Source: Endothia cerciana | Lineage: Eukaryota > Ascomycota > Sordariomycetes > Diaporthales > Cryphonectriaceae | Reading direction: 5' to 3' | Length of the DNA stretch: 64,000 bases | Assembly: GCA_026119935.1 (NCBI GenBank) | Contig: JALRMH010000008.1 | Span: 434,001 to 498,000, forward strand | In this document: in pieces, positions 1-10,258 of the stretch | Position numbering within the stretch: the stretch's first letter is position 1 | How the letters are laid out: each line of letters begins with the position of its first letter | Position numbers and translations under genes: made by a program | Notes under the pieces: generated by a model | Seen by the model: the letters and a program-made list of their open reading frames with translations, nothing else | Databases searched by the model: none | Told to the model about the DNA's origin: nothing

Positions 1-524
1 AAGATGCGGTCCCGCTCCCAGTGACTTAGAGTGCAATAAAGATGCTCAAGTCCTGCAGCACAGTGTCTCCACGATTAAAATGCGAGAGAGAGAGCACATA
101 CATATCGAGGCTGCTGATACGCAGCCCGCAGGAAGGCTGAATTATTGGCTTATTGGGTGATCCCGTTGCCCAAATACATTATCTGCTGATCCCTCACAAT
201 CAAAGCCTCGCTCCTTTCCTTCAGCCCTCGATTTCAAAGTCAGCTGTTGGCCGTTGTATGACGAGATCTATTGCGCTCAAGAGCTAGCCTTTTGCCGTCG
301 AGACGGGAGGAACCTGCTTCCACACGGCCTGGCTGATGATGACAATGCCATCTTTCAGCTCAATATTCTCGGCTTACGGCTGCTCATTTGCTGCGAACGC
401 AAAAAGTTCCCCCATGCTCTTGGGTAGTCCTCCTGCCGGCCACCAGACTCCTGACAAAAAACAACTCAACCCTTTGGGCATGGAATCCGAAGTCGTGACT
501 GGGCTCCGCGTTGCAATCCTGAAA

Positions 525-848
525 TTATATCTCGCGAAGAGCTTCGTCACCCTCTGAATCATCTTCAGGCTGTTGGCTGGTGGTAGGTGACTGTTCTGTT
601 TCCCATATCCAGGCCACAAGAGGACAAAGACATAACCCGACCATCACACCTGTTGTCCCGACAACACGCCAATTTTCTCGAATAGGTTCTGGAACATAGG
701 CGTTGAAGAGCGACACGGCGCGTTCCACATGGAGATTGGATATAGTTGTCATTTTGTCCGAATGCCGCTGCGAAGGCGAGTTGATGACAGCCGAGGACTG
801 TTGAAATTTGGATCGCAGGAATTGTGAGAAGTCTTTGAGAATCTGCAT
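525..848 (-). CDS. hypothetical protein with one C-terminal membrane segment
   Basis: I do not recognise this protein. From the ATG at 848 the frame gives 107 residues. The open frame itself continues upstream to about 1001, so this may be the last exon of a longer gene. Near the C-terminus is a hydrophobic stretch (around VGTTGVMVGLCLCPLVAWIW) followed by an acidic, Ser/Pro-rich tail (QQPEDDSEGDEAL), which suggests a tail-anchored or single-pass protein. The gene to its right (GT69) is on the same strand, about 260 nt upstream of the open frame, with no sign of shared transcription. The amino-acid composition looks coding, but an upstream exon could not be placed. Confidence 0.3.
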   Translation of the reverse strand: MQILKDFSQFLRSKFQQSSAVINSPSQRHSDKMTTISNLHVERAVSLFNAYVPEPIRENWRVVGTTGVMVGLCLCPLVAWIWETEQSPTTSQQPEDDSEGDEALREI

Positions 849-1264
849 TCGAGAGAGTTCTAGGAGACTGTAGATCCAAAGGCGCGAATGGAGACATATA
901 ATAAATATGGCTCGGAAATGTCCGATGGTCTCATGGTGTAGAAATGGCGTGACATCAACCCACAAGTCATTGACACCGCCGTGCGACAGGCCACAAATCA
1001 AGTCCTTGGTCAGTCAAATCCTGGAGCCTGCGCAAGATTTTATATGACCCTGTATACGTATACGGGAGAATCTCATCGCTGGTGATTCGCTGTGTTGTAG
1101 TTTGTTCGAGCTCACTCCCTGATGGCGAAGACCTAACCAAATTGAATGTGTGCTTGCATTTGGGGGCCTCTGGATACTCATTGGATCGATGAACCCGCTT
1201 GAAAGCAATGATTCTAATAATTAATTAATCGTGATGGATTGTGCAGCCCGGAATGATCCCACAA

Positions 1265-2648
1265 TCAACCTGTGATTTGTGTTGAGTTCCAAGCCTCGAA
1301 GAACTGGTTGTCGTACGAGGGGATGCACTTCACCTCGCCTGGCGGCACAAGTTTCCAATCGATTTTGTCCTCCTCGGATAGCTCCTGATTGACCAACCGT
1401 GAGGTGTATCCCTTCAGCTCCTTGATCTGCCTGCCTCTCTCATCTGAGTACTCGAGATTGACACTTGGAACCACAGCGATCTTCCCATGGCCGTGAAACC
1501 ACATATCTTTGCAGAAGAGCTGGGGTTCGCCCTGCACACACTCGCCTGCTCTTGGCGCTCGAAACACGACTTTCCTTTCTATGATAGGTGCAGCAGTGAA
1601 CACGGTGGCGCCGTTCCAGCATGAGAATACCTGGAACGGCCGGTGTGCTCGTAGTCGGGACTGCGCCACTGCATCGTTCCAGAATAAGTTCCAAGCGGAG
1701 TTCCAATTCCCGTCAGGCGGGATCTCAAAGAACGAGTCGCCGGTCATGCCGCGCGCGATCCATACATCGTAAAAGGTTGGATCCCTTCCGACGTAGGTCC
1801 AGTCCATGGCGCAGGTCATGTCGGCCCCGAGGACCTGACGTTGCAGCACGAGCTCTAGAATGTCCTCCGTGCAGATAGCGACATCGTTGAGAAAGACGAC
1901 AGTTGTATTTGTGGAGTACCTCACCCTGCCCTCCATGTCCAGCATTGGCTGCAGAGCCATGTTTCGAAGCCTTGCAAGCTTGGCGATACGGTCTCCCTCT
2001 GCAGGATTGATATCGCTGTGACGGAGGTAGTACGTCGCTGTCAGGGCATCTAGCTCTGGACGTAGAGCATCAAGCACCTCGGCTGTGCCATCAGAGGAAT
2101 TGCCCTCTATGATCGACAGAGCGCATGATGCCGGTCCAAGGAAGCGGATGGCCTCCACGACGCTTCCGAGAAGGCGAGGCAGGAGTGTGAGACATTGGTG
2201 CAGGTCGAGGGTGAAGAAATACTGAATCTCATGAGTCTCGACAGGCGGTGAAGTGACCTTCAAGCCGATATAGCGCTCCAGGTCGATGTCCGGACATTGT
2301 AGTCTGGAAAGCCCAGTCTCGCGAGGGTCCATGATTGTTTTAACGTATGCCGTAACATTCTCGTTCGACAAGACACCTGCCAGATACACGTTAGAAAAAA
2401 AAACCTCAGACGGGCATCGAGAAGATTCGGAGTAGTGGTCAAAACCAAGCCCTACCCTCATACGATTTGTCAATGTCGTGGTCATGGTCAGAGTAGTCTT
2501 GTTCTTGGAGAAAAGTCAGACGCTGTAGGGGACGCAATTGGTCTTGGCCGAGATAGAGAGTTAGAAATATCAAGACAAGACAGAGGATCTGCCAGAAGAT
2601 AATATTTGTTCGGCGCATTGCCAAAGCTATACCTGGGCAAGCGTGCAA
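1265..2648 (-). CDS. GT69-family alpha-1,3-mannosyltransferase (CAP59/CMT1-like)
   Basis: A Golgi-type glycosyltransferase of CAZy family GT69, the family of Cryptococcus CAP59/CMT1. Exon 1 is 2648-2456 and exon 2 is 2376-1265, separated by a 79-nt intron with a GTAGGG donor, a CTAAC branch site and a GGCAG acceptor. The spliced product is 434 aa. Residues about 16-33 form a type II signal anchor, followed by a short luminal stem. The catalytic region shows the family hallmarks LPRLLGSVVEAIRFLG (about 130-145), IIEGNSSDGT (153-162), the FLNDV motif (226-230) and a C-terminal region with CWNGATVF. In this family such enzymes transfer mannose from GDP-mannose to glycans; the acceptor here is unknown. 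The start could also be the second ATG at 2618. Splicing was chosen because it restores one frame and removes a poly-T stretch. The gene looks intact. Confidence 0.85.
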
Positions 2649-3240
2649 ACCAGGTCGGAAATCGTGAGATATCCGCTGGAAAAGGAGATACAGAGATAGT
2701 TGACTTGGTTCTATGGCCAGAATGCCCAGCCCCTACCCAAAAACGCAAAGAAAAGATGCGAGATAGGTCTCGCACGGGGATGAGGGGGCTTAAGGTGGTC
2801 GCGCAAGTGCGCTGAGAATGATGCCTATGAGTGGGACGAGCCAGTCGGTAACCAATAAGCAGGCAGTCTCGCCCTGGTGGTCACCCTCAGCAGCAGTAAG
2901 AAAAGGGGCTGAAGTAGCCAGGCATTCTCTGCCTATTCCGGTTTACTATCCGTACTTCCGCCCAGGATACCTGTGGGGGGCGCCAGCCTCATTGTTTCAT
3001 CGGGACCAACATGCATGGCAAAATTACTTGCTCGGAAATGGGGTCACGTACCAACAAGAGTTCTTATTCAGGTGTACTGTACGGGGGAATTCCGTGGCCG
3101 AGGCGGATGGGTCTACTTTCGCTTGCTCTAATCTGACTTCCAAGATGCCTCGATTAACTTTTCCCACGAAGTTCTTCTTTCAAAATCTGCTAATGCACTG
3201 ATTTCATGGAGAGATCTGCCAGCTTCTGTTTTTGCTCGAG
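2649..3240. other. intergenic region between divergent genes
   Basis: About 590 nt separate the GT69 gene (minus strand) from the surface-protein gene (plus strand), so it probably holds both promoters. I see no convincing TATA element, RNA gene or repeat. The small open frames here have no recognisable content. Confidence 0.5.
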
Positions 3241-4215
3241 ATGATCCTCCCTCACCTTGTGGGCCTCCTGATCGGGGCTTACATAGTTCCCTGGGCACGA
3301 GCTTATGGATTGTGCTCAACAAGCTTATCTCTCTATTCCGCGTCTGAACGGGGCCATGCGGGTATCGCGCACCAGAGAAGGGCCACGAGCGACGAAGACA
3401 GCATGATAACAAGTTTACGCACCGTCTACTTCGATGGGATCTCGTCGTCGACCAGAACTGCGAACTCTGGTTATGACATCACGGTTGATATTCAGAACAG
3501 TCTTTGGGGGTTCTGTCCGACTACAGTCCTCACAGCCACAGAGTGCGGTCTCGCTGGAAGCTGTGTAGACAGCCACTCTTGCGCTGATGGATGTGGGTTC
3601 ACTGACCCGGAACTTACGACTTTCACCTGGTGCGTAGGCTTCACAAAGCTATCCGCGGAAACAGTGCAGTAACTCATCAATCGGCATAGTACCCAGTCTG
3701 GTGGTGCCTATTGCTCGACGGCGCTGTTGACACTGGCCAACAGCCAGGGACCATACACGTACCTTGCATGTGGTGGAGGTCCGTCGACAGATCACTATTT
3801 TGCCGTGGCAACGGTCGAAACCACGACAACATCGTTCTCGTCGACAATGTCTATACAGACCAAATCCGCACCTTCTACGCTTTCTCCAACGCCAGTCGCG
3901 GTCTCATCGACGAATCCATCCACATCGACACCATCTCCCTCAAGTGCTGCTAGGAGAGCCAATAACACGGGTGCAATAATCGGAGGAGTGATTGGATGTT
4001 TGGCATTAGTGTGTGCATCGTTTCTCGTTGCATTAGTGCTTTTGAGAAAACGTCGAGCTCCAGAACCACCTCCGCCTGGAATCGATATCCTGGCGGTCGA
4101 CGATCATCCCAATGCCAAGCCGGTGTTGTCGCATGGAGTGACGACTGGGCCGCAAGAATTGTCCGCGGATCAAGGGAATCGCGAGGCAGTCGAGTTGCCA
4201 GCCTGGACTCCGTGA
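3241..4215 (+). CDS. secreted-domain, single-pass surface protein with Ser/Thr-rich stalk
   Basis: Exon 1 is 3241-3629 and exon 2 is 3690-4215; the 60-nt intron has a GTGCGT donor, a TAACTC branch site and a CATAG acceptor. The product is 304 aa. An N-terminal signal peptide (MILPHLVGLLIGAYIVPWARA) precedes a Cys-rich extracellular domain (GFCPTTVLTATECGLAG, DSHSCADGCGFTD, then FTC across the splice, AYCSTALLT and YLACGGG). After this come a Ser/Thr/Pro-rich stalk, one membrane helix (GAIIGGVIGCLALVCASFLVALVLL), an RKRR stop-transfer signal and a short cytoplasmic tail. This layout resembles fungal cell-wall sensor-like proteins, but a signalling role is inference. Splicing is supported because it restores FTC, which aligns with relatives. 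The ATG at 3241 gives a clean signal peptide. No defect seen. Confidence 0.8.
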
Positions 4216-4431
4216 TCTGACTTTGAAGGCTCAGATTGTGTTTTGGCCAGTTAGTTTCTTCCTCGTCTAATAGCCTAAGTGGAGTCACTGGTAATATACT
4301 CTAGAATACGTCTGGCTTGGGAAAAGAGGCCAAATGAGGGGAGATATAGACTGGCGACTGCGGCCGAAGTCAGAGGAAATTGATCGGTCAAGAGAGACTC
4401 AAGATGTATAATAGCATCTCCGTAATCCCGT

Positions 4432-4945
4432 TTAATCGAAAATAATCACCCCGATAAAGTCCTTCTTTGAGTCCTTGACTGTTGAATCAGAATAACTTCC
4501 ACTCAGACTTGATCTCCAAGCTGTTGGGACGCAGTAGAAACACGTATTTGCGAGCGTGAAGCCCCTCTCAACTTTCAGGAACCTGAAGTTGCCAAACGGC
4601 TCCACCAGGAACGCCTTGAGCTCTAGCGGTGCAATGCTCTTTCCGACGAAAGATCGAGACCCATCAGAAAATGCCTCGAAGGCGAATGGGTTAAGCCTCA
4701 TGTTGTTCGTGGGTATCCCGTTTCGACGTTTCCGCATCAAATACTGCGGCATTGTCACCCCATACGAGTAGGTTGAGCTGAAGCACGGAGCAGCACATAT
4801 CGATGTGTGTGCCCTTTGGGATGAGGGGGCCTCCGCTCGTCAGATCTTCCAGAGTCTATTGATATACTGTGCTCGCTTGGGTACGTTGGTGAGGACTCAC
4901 ATGCCAGTATGCGCATATTGTCAGCCCTCGTCGTAGGTGGGTATA
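4432..4945 (-). pseudogene. cytochrome P450 C-terminal relic, heme cysteine lost
   Basis: Only the C-terminal third of a fungal P450 remains. Reading 5' to 3' on the minus strand, pieces in different frames match the family: LIPKGTHIDM and NLLVWGDNAAVFD (around 4840-4730), then PFAFEAFSDGSRSFVGKSIA and ELKAFLVEPFGNFRFLKVER (around 4690-4550). The change of frame between the two pieces shows at least one indel. The heme-binding motif should read FxxGxRxCxG, but the cysteine codon is TTC (Phe), so even an intact version would not bind heme normally. No N-terminal half, I-helix or ExxR motif was found next to it. It lies directly downstream of the 2EXR relic, so the piece probably arrived or was stranded by rearrangement. 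Confidence 0.8.
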
Positions 4946-5025
4946 TCATCAGAACCTCCTTAAGGAAGTTGTCGATTCAGGGCGGCTTCTCAACCTCTGT
5001 GTCTGAAGGGCCCTAAAAAGTGGAG

Positions 5026-5442
5026 TTAACTCCTCAATTTCGATGCGAAGCCTGTCTTGAATGGTATGATTCTGTAGAATCCGCAGACGGCCCTGTCCGC
5101 GGCGCGGTTCACGCGCAGCAGCGGGGAGACAGATCCCGTCGAGCGCATACGCAGGATATAGTCCGCACCACTGACCATGTTTCCGAGGGCGTTGCGCGCC
5201 TGGTACGGGGCTAGGGCGCCCTGCTGTGTGGGCCCCGGAGTGGGCCCGGAGGCGGCGTCGGCGGCGGCGGCGGCGACGACGCCCAGGGTGAGAAGGGGCT
5301 GGCGCCGCAGGGCGAGCTCCCAGATCCGCAGGCGCAGCTCGGTCGGCAGGCCTGGGAAGCGCGTGAAGCGGGCCTGGAAGGGCTCGGGGATTCCGCCGGC
5401 GGAGGGATGGAAATGCTAGTCGTTCAGGAAGCTGAACTCCAT
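5026..5442 (-). pseudogene. 2EXR-domain protein relic with premature stop
   Basis: The minus-strand frame starting at the ATG at 5442 reads MEFSFLND, a TAG stop (5416-5418), then HFHPSAGGIPEP and FTRFPGLPTELRLRIWELAL. The last stretch is the hallmark of the fungal 2EXR (F-box-like) domain, which expands greatly in filamentous ascomycetes. The frame then continues through an Ala-rich insert to LLRVNRAADRAVCGFYR and stops at 5026, earlier than usual for this family. The stop at codon 9 is explained by one C-to-T change of a Gln codon. Function is unknown for the family. A translation start downstream of the stop is not available before the domain, so I call this a pseudogene rather than a short gene. 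Confidence 0.7.
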
Positions 5443-6551
5443 CGTGCACTCGGTCTGCGAGCCCTAAGCTAAGGTAGAGGCTCGCCGTCCACCAAGGAGG
5501 CGGACGGCGCAGGCGCCGGGGAAGCTACTATCTCCGAGCACTGCATTGCGGCGGGTTGAATTGGTTAGATGTCGTGCGATGCGCTGAAGAGATGAAAGTT
5601 CAGGGGTTAGCGGCCGCCGTGGGTATTTGAATGTTCTGAGGTTATTCTAAATTTCGCCTTCAGCACTTAACTAAGTAAGGAATGGTTCGGGCGTAGTTGG
5701 TAGAGAGAGGTACCCGAGCGATCAGGCTACGAGGGGTTTATAGCGAATACAACAAGAAGCATGAATCCTGTTTCGTAGTCACTATTACATATAGACCGGA
5801 TTTATTGTTGGGTGAGAAGGTGGGATCAGATGAGGGCTCAAGTTTACTAATCAGGGTTGTTGGCGGTCGCTCTTCTCTGTGCGGCGCGGGTCAACACTAC
5901 CTGGGCACGCCGGCGGTCGCCCTTTTGGCATTATATAGTATATTGATAACTGAATAATTATTTGAGGTATTATAGCCGGCGGGAAGACGAGCAAAATCGA
6001 ACGGAAGGGAGGGAAGGTAAGACGCCGGGGCGGCAGGCGCTCCGCTGAGACTACAAGAGCCGCGAGTCCTGGACATGTATTAATCTTTGGGTGAGGCGCT
6101 CATATCGGCGGACAAACAACAGATGACAAATACTCATATACAGACCTGTACCATTTCAATGGATGCCTTTGACATATGATTGGCCTGGAAAGATTATGAG
6201 CACCACCCCGAGGCCAGTGTCCCTTCATTGCGCCAGGTTTACTAATCATGTAGATTCGCCCTAGTAGGTGAAAATCATTCCATATCTGGCCACGCGCGGA
6301 TACCAACGACCTTGACAGATGTTTTGAATATCTGATAGTAATCAGATGAGGTCGACCGAGGTAACAGAATCTTGTCGAAGAGCTGCGCGCTGGCTACAAA
6401 TAGCAGGTGAGGCTTCTGCGCTGCTGAGCCAGATATCCCAGACATCCCAGACATCAGAATTAATGGTGTATACATAACAGCCTTCAGTCTTTCTGTACTA
6501 GAGGTGAAACTCGAAACCGGTAATCAGGGGCAAAGAAGTGGAATCTCGACA
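5443..6551. other. intergenic region with AT-rich patches
   Basis: No gene recognised. The stretch 5640-5990 is AT-rich and contains TATTATAGCCGGC-like sequence near 5970 that recurs in the 8.2 kb hairpin, hinting at decayed mobile DNA. The last part is presumably the promoter of the NmrA-like gene. Confidence 0.4.
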
Positions 6552-7685
6552 ATGTCTTCACTCAAAACGATTTTCATCATCGGCGGAACAGGCGCTCAAG
6601 GTATCCCCGTGGTCAGAGACTTGGCTGCATCTGGGTCATACTTCCTGCGAATTCTCACCCGAGACCCGGCCGGAGATCGTGCTCAAGCCCTCCTTGCCCT
6701 CGCTCCAGATCGCATCAAGCTTCAGCGCGGTACCTTCGAGTCCGAGTCCGACCTCCGACAGGGGTTTGACGCTGCCTGGGGTGCCTTTGTCAACATCGAC
6801 GGGTTCATGGTTGGCGAGAAGACGGAGACATTCTGGACGATCAGATGCTACGAACTCGCGGTCGAGTACGGAGTGAAAGCCTTCGTCTTCGGCAACCTCG
6901 ACTACGGATATAAAAAGGGTGGCTACAAGCCTGAGTTCCGTGCTGGCCACTACGACGGCAAGGGCAGGTTGGGCGAGTGGATGCTCGATCAGAACAAGCG
7001 CAACAAGGCTAGCCTTCCGGGCTACGACACGAAGGTCTCTCTTTTCACAACTGGTCCGTATCTTGACATGGCAATCTCGGCCGGAGGTCCGATGGTCGCC
7101 AAGGTCGAGGAGGGTGACATTCTGACCTGGCGGGTTCCACTCACCGCTGAAGGCGCCATCCCGCATATTGCGCTCGACGACTGCGGATATTATGTGAAGT
7201 GGTTGTTTGAGCACCCTGAAGAGGCCGATGGACTGGACCTCGAAGTTGCCATCGAACATGTCCACTATGGCGAACTCGCCAAGGCTTTTGAAAGGGTCAC
7301 GGGTCACAAAGCCCGCTTCATCGATGTCGACTGGGACACCTACTGGAAGGAGGGATCACTTGCTTCCGGGGCAGCTAGACCGACTGGTTATCATGCCACC
7401 CTGGATGACCCTGCGACCATGACGATCAAGGAGAACTTCACCGCGTGGTGGATGCTGTGGAGGGCATCCGGACACAACAAGGGCGTCATTCGCAGGAACT
7501 ATAATCTGCTCGACAGGATCTTTCCTGGCAGGATCAGAACCACGGAGGAGTTCTTGCGCAGACAGGATGAAGCACTTCGAAAAAGCGGCAGCTCGTTATG
7601 GGAGAAGATGCTGAACAACAAGCCCGTCCTCAAAATCCATGCGGATCTTGGACGGCTGCAGGGGACCAATGTCTCCGTTCATTAA
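6552..7685 (+). CDS. NmrA-like family NAD(P)-binding protein
   Basis: A single-exon gene of 377 aa. The N-terminus (TIFIIGGTGAQGIPVVRDL) is a Rossmann dinucleotide-binding motif of the GxxGxxG type, followed by an arginine-containing second strand (RILTRDP), as in NmrA/HSCARG-like atypical short-chain dehydrogenases. The usual catalytic YxxxK is not evident, which fits the NmrA-like group where members act as redox sensors or regulators rather than dehydrogenases. The C-terminal half (IPHIALDDCGYYVKWLFEHP, YGELAKAFERVTGHKARF) matches the substrate/regulatory lobe of this group. The first ATG in the frame (6552, context CGACAATGT) gives the start expected for the family. Neighbours give no pathway clue. 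Cytosolic; ligand unknown. Confidence 0.85.
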   Translation: MSSLKTIFIIGGTGAQGIPVVRDLAASGSYFLRILTRDPAGDRAQALLALAPDRIKLQRGTFESESDLRQGFDAAWGAFVNIDGFMVGEKTETFWTIRCYELAVEYGVKAFVFGNLDYGYKKGGYKPEFRAGHYDGKGRLGEWMLDQNKRNKASLPGYDTKVSLFTTGPYLDMAISAGGPMVAKVEEGDILTWRVPLTAEGAIPHIALDDCGYYVKWLFEHPEEADGLDLEVAIEHVHYGELAKAFERVTGHKARFIDVDWDTYWKEGSLASGAARPTGYHATLDDPATMTIKENFTAWWMLWRASGHNKGVIRRNYNLLDRIFPGRIRTTEEFLRRQDEALRKSGSSLWEKMLNNKPVLKIHADLGRLQGTNVSVH

Positions 7686-9132
7686 GGTGGCCCTACTTTT
7701 CAGGGGTAAGGATAACACGATAGATTCTTGTGTAGCCTACTTTGTGGGTACCGCATGTTGAATGACTTCCCTGATAAACTTTACTATAGCTTTCTTTCCT
7801 AGACAAGTTCGCCCCTCTCAACTATATGGATGTCTTATTGATATTGTATTATCCCGGACATCTCGTTACTTGCCGTGATGTGGTCTTTGGGAAGCTCAAT
7901 CCCTCTAGATCCGAGGCTTAAGACTGAAGTCCCAGATTTTGCTGCACACTGCTTACTTGTGGTGATCTTGAAGTTCGGTTGTTCAATGTGACCTGTTCTC
8001 AGGAGGGCGTCGCCTTCCTTTCGGAGCAGGACATCTCGGCGTGAAACTGTGGCAGCCGGAGCCCTCACCTTCTTCTCCACCGCCGGGCCCGCCAGAGACT
8101 CTATTCTTAGCTAGGTCATAAGGAGCGGGATCTTCACTAGGTTGAAAGGGTGCTCATTAGCGTGCTCAGTAACACTTTTAACTCTAAGCAGAAGTAGGCA
8201 TACGATGCCTATTATAGTAGCCGGCCGGGCAGTTTAAGAGAGCTGGCCGCTATAATGAGAAATACGCTGAAGTAGATGGTACACGAGAAAAATAAGATAC
8301 CGGACGTGATGTATGAGAGTAAAACTTCTTGCCTGCGATTAATCATTCCGTGGGCAACCTTGAAGACACCAAAAGCAAGGCTACGATATGGGGCCCAGAG
8401 GAGCTTGATAGAGGCACGAGTTCAGCCTGGCAGGCTTGACGATACTATAGTACTATAGTAGATTTTGACAAGTCTGTAAGAAAAAAGTTGGCCCGACGGA
8501 TTTTAATGGGATAATCATCGAGACTGCGAATCTGACTAGGTGGGGCGGTATCGACGTCGGCCAAAAATCATGCCGGCTCGCACTCGCATTATAGTTTACT
8601 AGCCTCGCCCAGCAAGCTGACCCGCTCCTCGCCTCACGGCGTTCGAATTGCGCCGTTCAAGCCACGTTGCTTAACCCAGGGGTTTAGGCCATCTGCAGCG
8701 AGTCGCAGAGTATGCGAACGGGCGTTCGCATCTCGCACTACAGGAGCTGTCACCCTCCCACCGCGAGCAATATGAGAATGTGGGGCAAACCTTATGCGAG
8801 GGGCTGTCGCTCTCGCTTTGCGAAGCGCATGAGCGGATCCGTGTGGTCTTACTGTGGTCGTGTTCCTCCGGCCTGTCATTGTGGATGTCATGTCGTCACC
8901 CGACCATCGCATATAATTCAGGTAGGACGAGAGACGTGAGTATTTATACCGTCGCATGTCCTCGCCTGCCTGTCATTGTCAATATCAATCAGCATCAGCA
9001 TCAGCATCACAATATTCTGTTCAATAACGGTCAAACAGTCACGACTTGGATTTTACTGGATTGTCTCTCGTCACGGAAACAGACCAATCATAGCCAGAAC
9101 TCTTCGATTTATCACCCCCCTTCCGCCCAGCA
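7686..9132. other. intergenic region with hairpin and degraded sequence
   Basis: No confident gene. The part from about 8150 to 8620 is AT-rich with an imperfect hairpin and a duplicated ACTATAGT motif near 8447. A plus-strand frame from about 8720 to 8860 (with ELSPSHREQYENVGQTL) has protein-like composition but no recognisable family and no intact gene. A CAGCAT triplet repeat lies near 8990-9008. Confidence 0.4.
8211..8256. repeat. imperfect inverted repeat (hairpin)
   Basis: Arms 8211-8225 (ATTATAGTAGCCGGC) and 8242-8256 (GCTGGCCGCTATAAT) pair at 12 of 15 positions around a 16-nt loop. Similar TATTATAGCCGGC sequence occurs near 5970. It may be a fragment of a palindromic or terminal-repeat element; no protein or target duplication was seen. 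Confidence 0.5.
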
Positions 9133-9138
9133 TATAAG
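9133..9138 (+). promoter_or_regulatory. TATA element of DUF4188 gene
   Basis: TATAAG lies 78 nt upstream of the ATG at 9216. This spacing supports 9216, rather than 9335, as the real start. Confidence 0.45.
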
Positions 9139-9215
9139 TATAGAGTCAGCATCGAATTTGAACGCCGGCAGTTGAGAGTCTTCCCAAGCGGCTACAAAGT
9201 TTGACGATAATCAGA

Positions 9216-10258
9216 ATGAAAGACTTCCAGCCACTTCTCGCCCCTACTGAGGCTCCTACGCCGGGAAAGGCGGCGCCATTTCAATCCGTGAGCGCCTCCC
9301 CCCTCCCCCCAAAAAGGAGTCCTCTAGAGAAAAAATGGCCACCCATAGTCTGACAATATCGCAGTTCATCATCAAAGAGTCGTTCACCCTTCCGACCCTC
9401 GTCGCAGTCGGCGGGCTGATCCAAACCCTCATCTCCCTCGTCCTGCCGGCGCGGTACTCTCTTCTCCCACTGGTTCTCCTGATCGGGCACTCCACTATCA
9501 CCACGATCCTGCAGACCTGCTCGCTACAGGCCAACCCGCTCATGGTGGACATCATCCCGGGCCGCTCGACGGCGCAGCTGCCCCTGCCGCTGCCCAACAG
9601 CAACGGCGTCGCCGTCCCGACGCAGCCCAACTTCGGCTCCAGCGCCGCCTCCTCTCCTGTTGTGGCCTTCCACCTCGGCATCCACTTCAACCACCCCCTT
9701 GGGATCTTCGCCCCCGGCGGACGGGAGGTTGGCGCGCACTTCCAAGCCATGACCGCCGCCCTCAACGCCCGCCGCGACGAGTTCGGCATGCTCTCGCTCA
9801 CGATCTGGCGTGGGACGACGCGCGCCTCCAACAACGGGATCCTGATGATCGCGTACTTCCGCGGCGTCGATGGCCTGAACAAGTTCGCGCATGACAAGGT
9901 GCACCGCGATGGGTGGGACTGGTACCACAAGTTCCTCCGGGAGACTGGGTATCGGCACTTCGGACTGTTCCACGAGACGTTCCTGAGCCGGAAGGGGGAG
10001 TGGGAGACGATCTATGCGGACTGTGAGCCGACGCTGCTAGGGGCGGGCACTGTTCGAATCGGGAGCACGGGTGGGGACAAGGCCGCGGCTAGGGCTGGAG
10101 GAGGTGATGCCGCATGGCCTGGGGTGGACAGCGAGGAGGGGTCCGGGGAGAAAACGGAGGCAACGTGGATCCAGCCGCTCGTGAGCGCGGATCATCCGGC
10201 CTTGAGAAGTCAGGCGAAGAGGATGGGCATGACGCTAGCGCTGAAGGAGGACAATTGA
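9216..10258 (+). CDS. DUF4188 family protein (monooxygenase-like)
   Basis: Proposed model: exon 1 9216-9287 and exon 2 9365-10258, with a 77-nt intron (GTGAGC donor, CTGAC branch site, CGCAG acceptor). The product is 321 aa. A shorter single-exon model starts at 9335 (307 aa). A hydrophobic helix (VLPARYSLLPLVLLIGHSTI) is followed by the soluble DUF4188 domain: VVAFHLGIHFNHPLG, FGMLSLTIWRGTTRAS, ILMIAYFRGVDGLNKFAHD and YRHFGLFHETFL. DUF4188 includes the small monooxygenase of the fumagillin pathway, with an ABM-like fold, so an oxidative tailoring role is possible, but no biosynthetic cluster surrounds this gene. The C-terminus has a Gly/Ala-rich insert and a region of moderate complexity. 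The gene looks intact. Confidence 0.75.

Noticed and set aside
374..897. Overlapping minus-strand frames at 374-619 and 565-897
   Set aside because: They overlap the more protein-like frame at 525-1001 in other phases and show no domain or good composition.
5020..5419. Arg/Ala-rich open frames on both strands over the 2EXR region
   Set aside because: They are out-of-phase shadows of the GC-rich 2EXR relic; the domain motif is only in one minus-strand frame.
6636..7307. 223-codon minus-strand frame
   Set aside because: It lies antisense to the NmrA-like gene, whose motifs are unambiguous.
8640..8720. Possible tRNA because of a GTTCGAATT-like T-loop
   Set aside because: No acceptor stem or anticodon arm could be folded around it.
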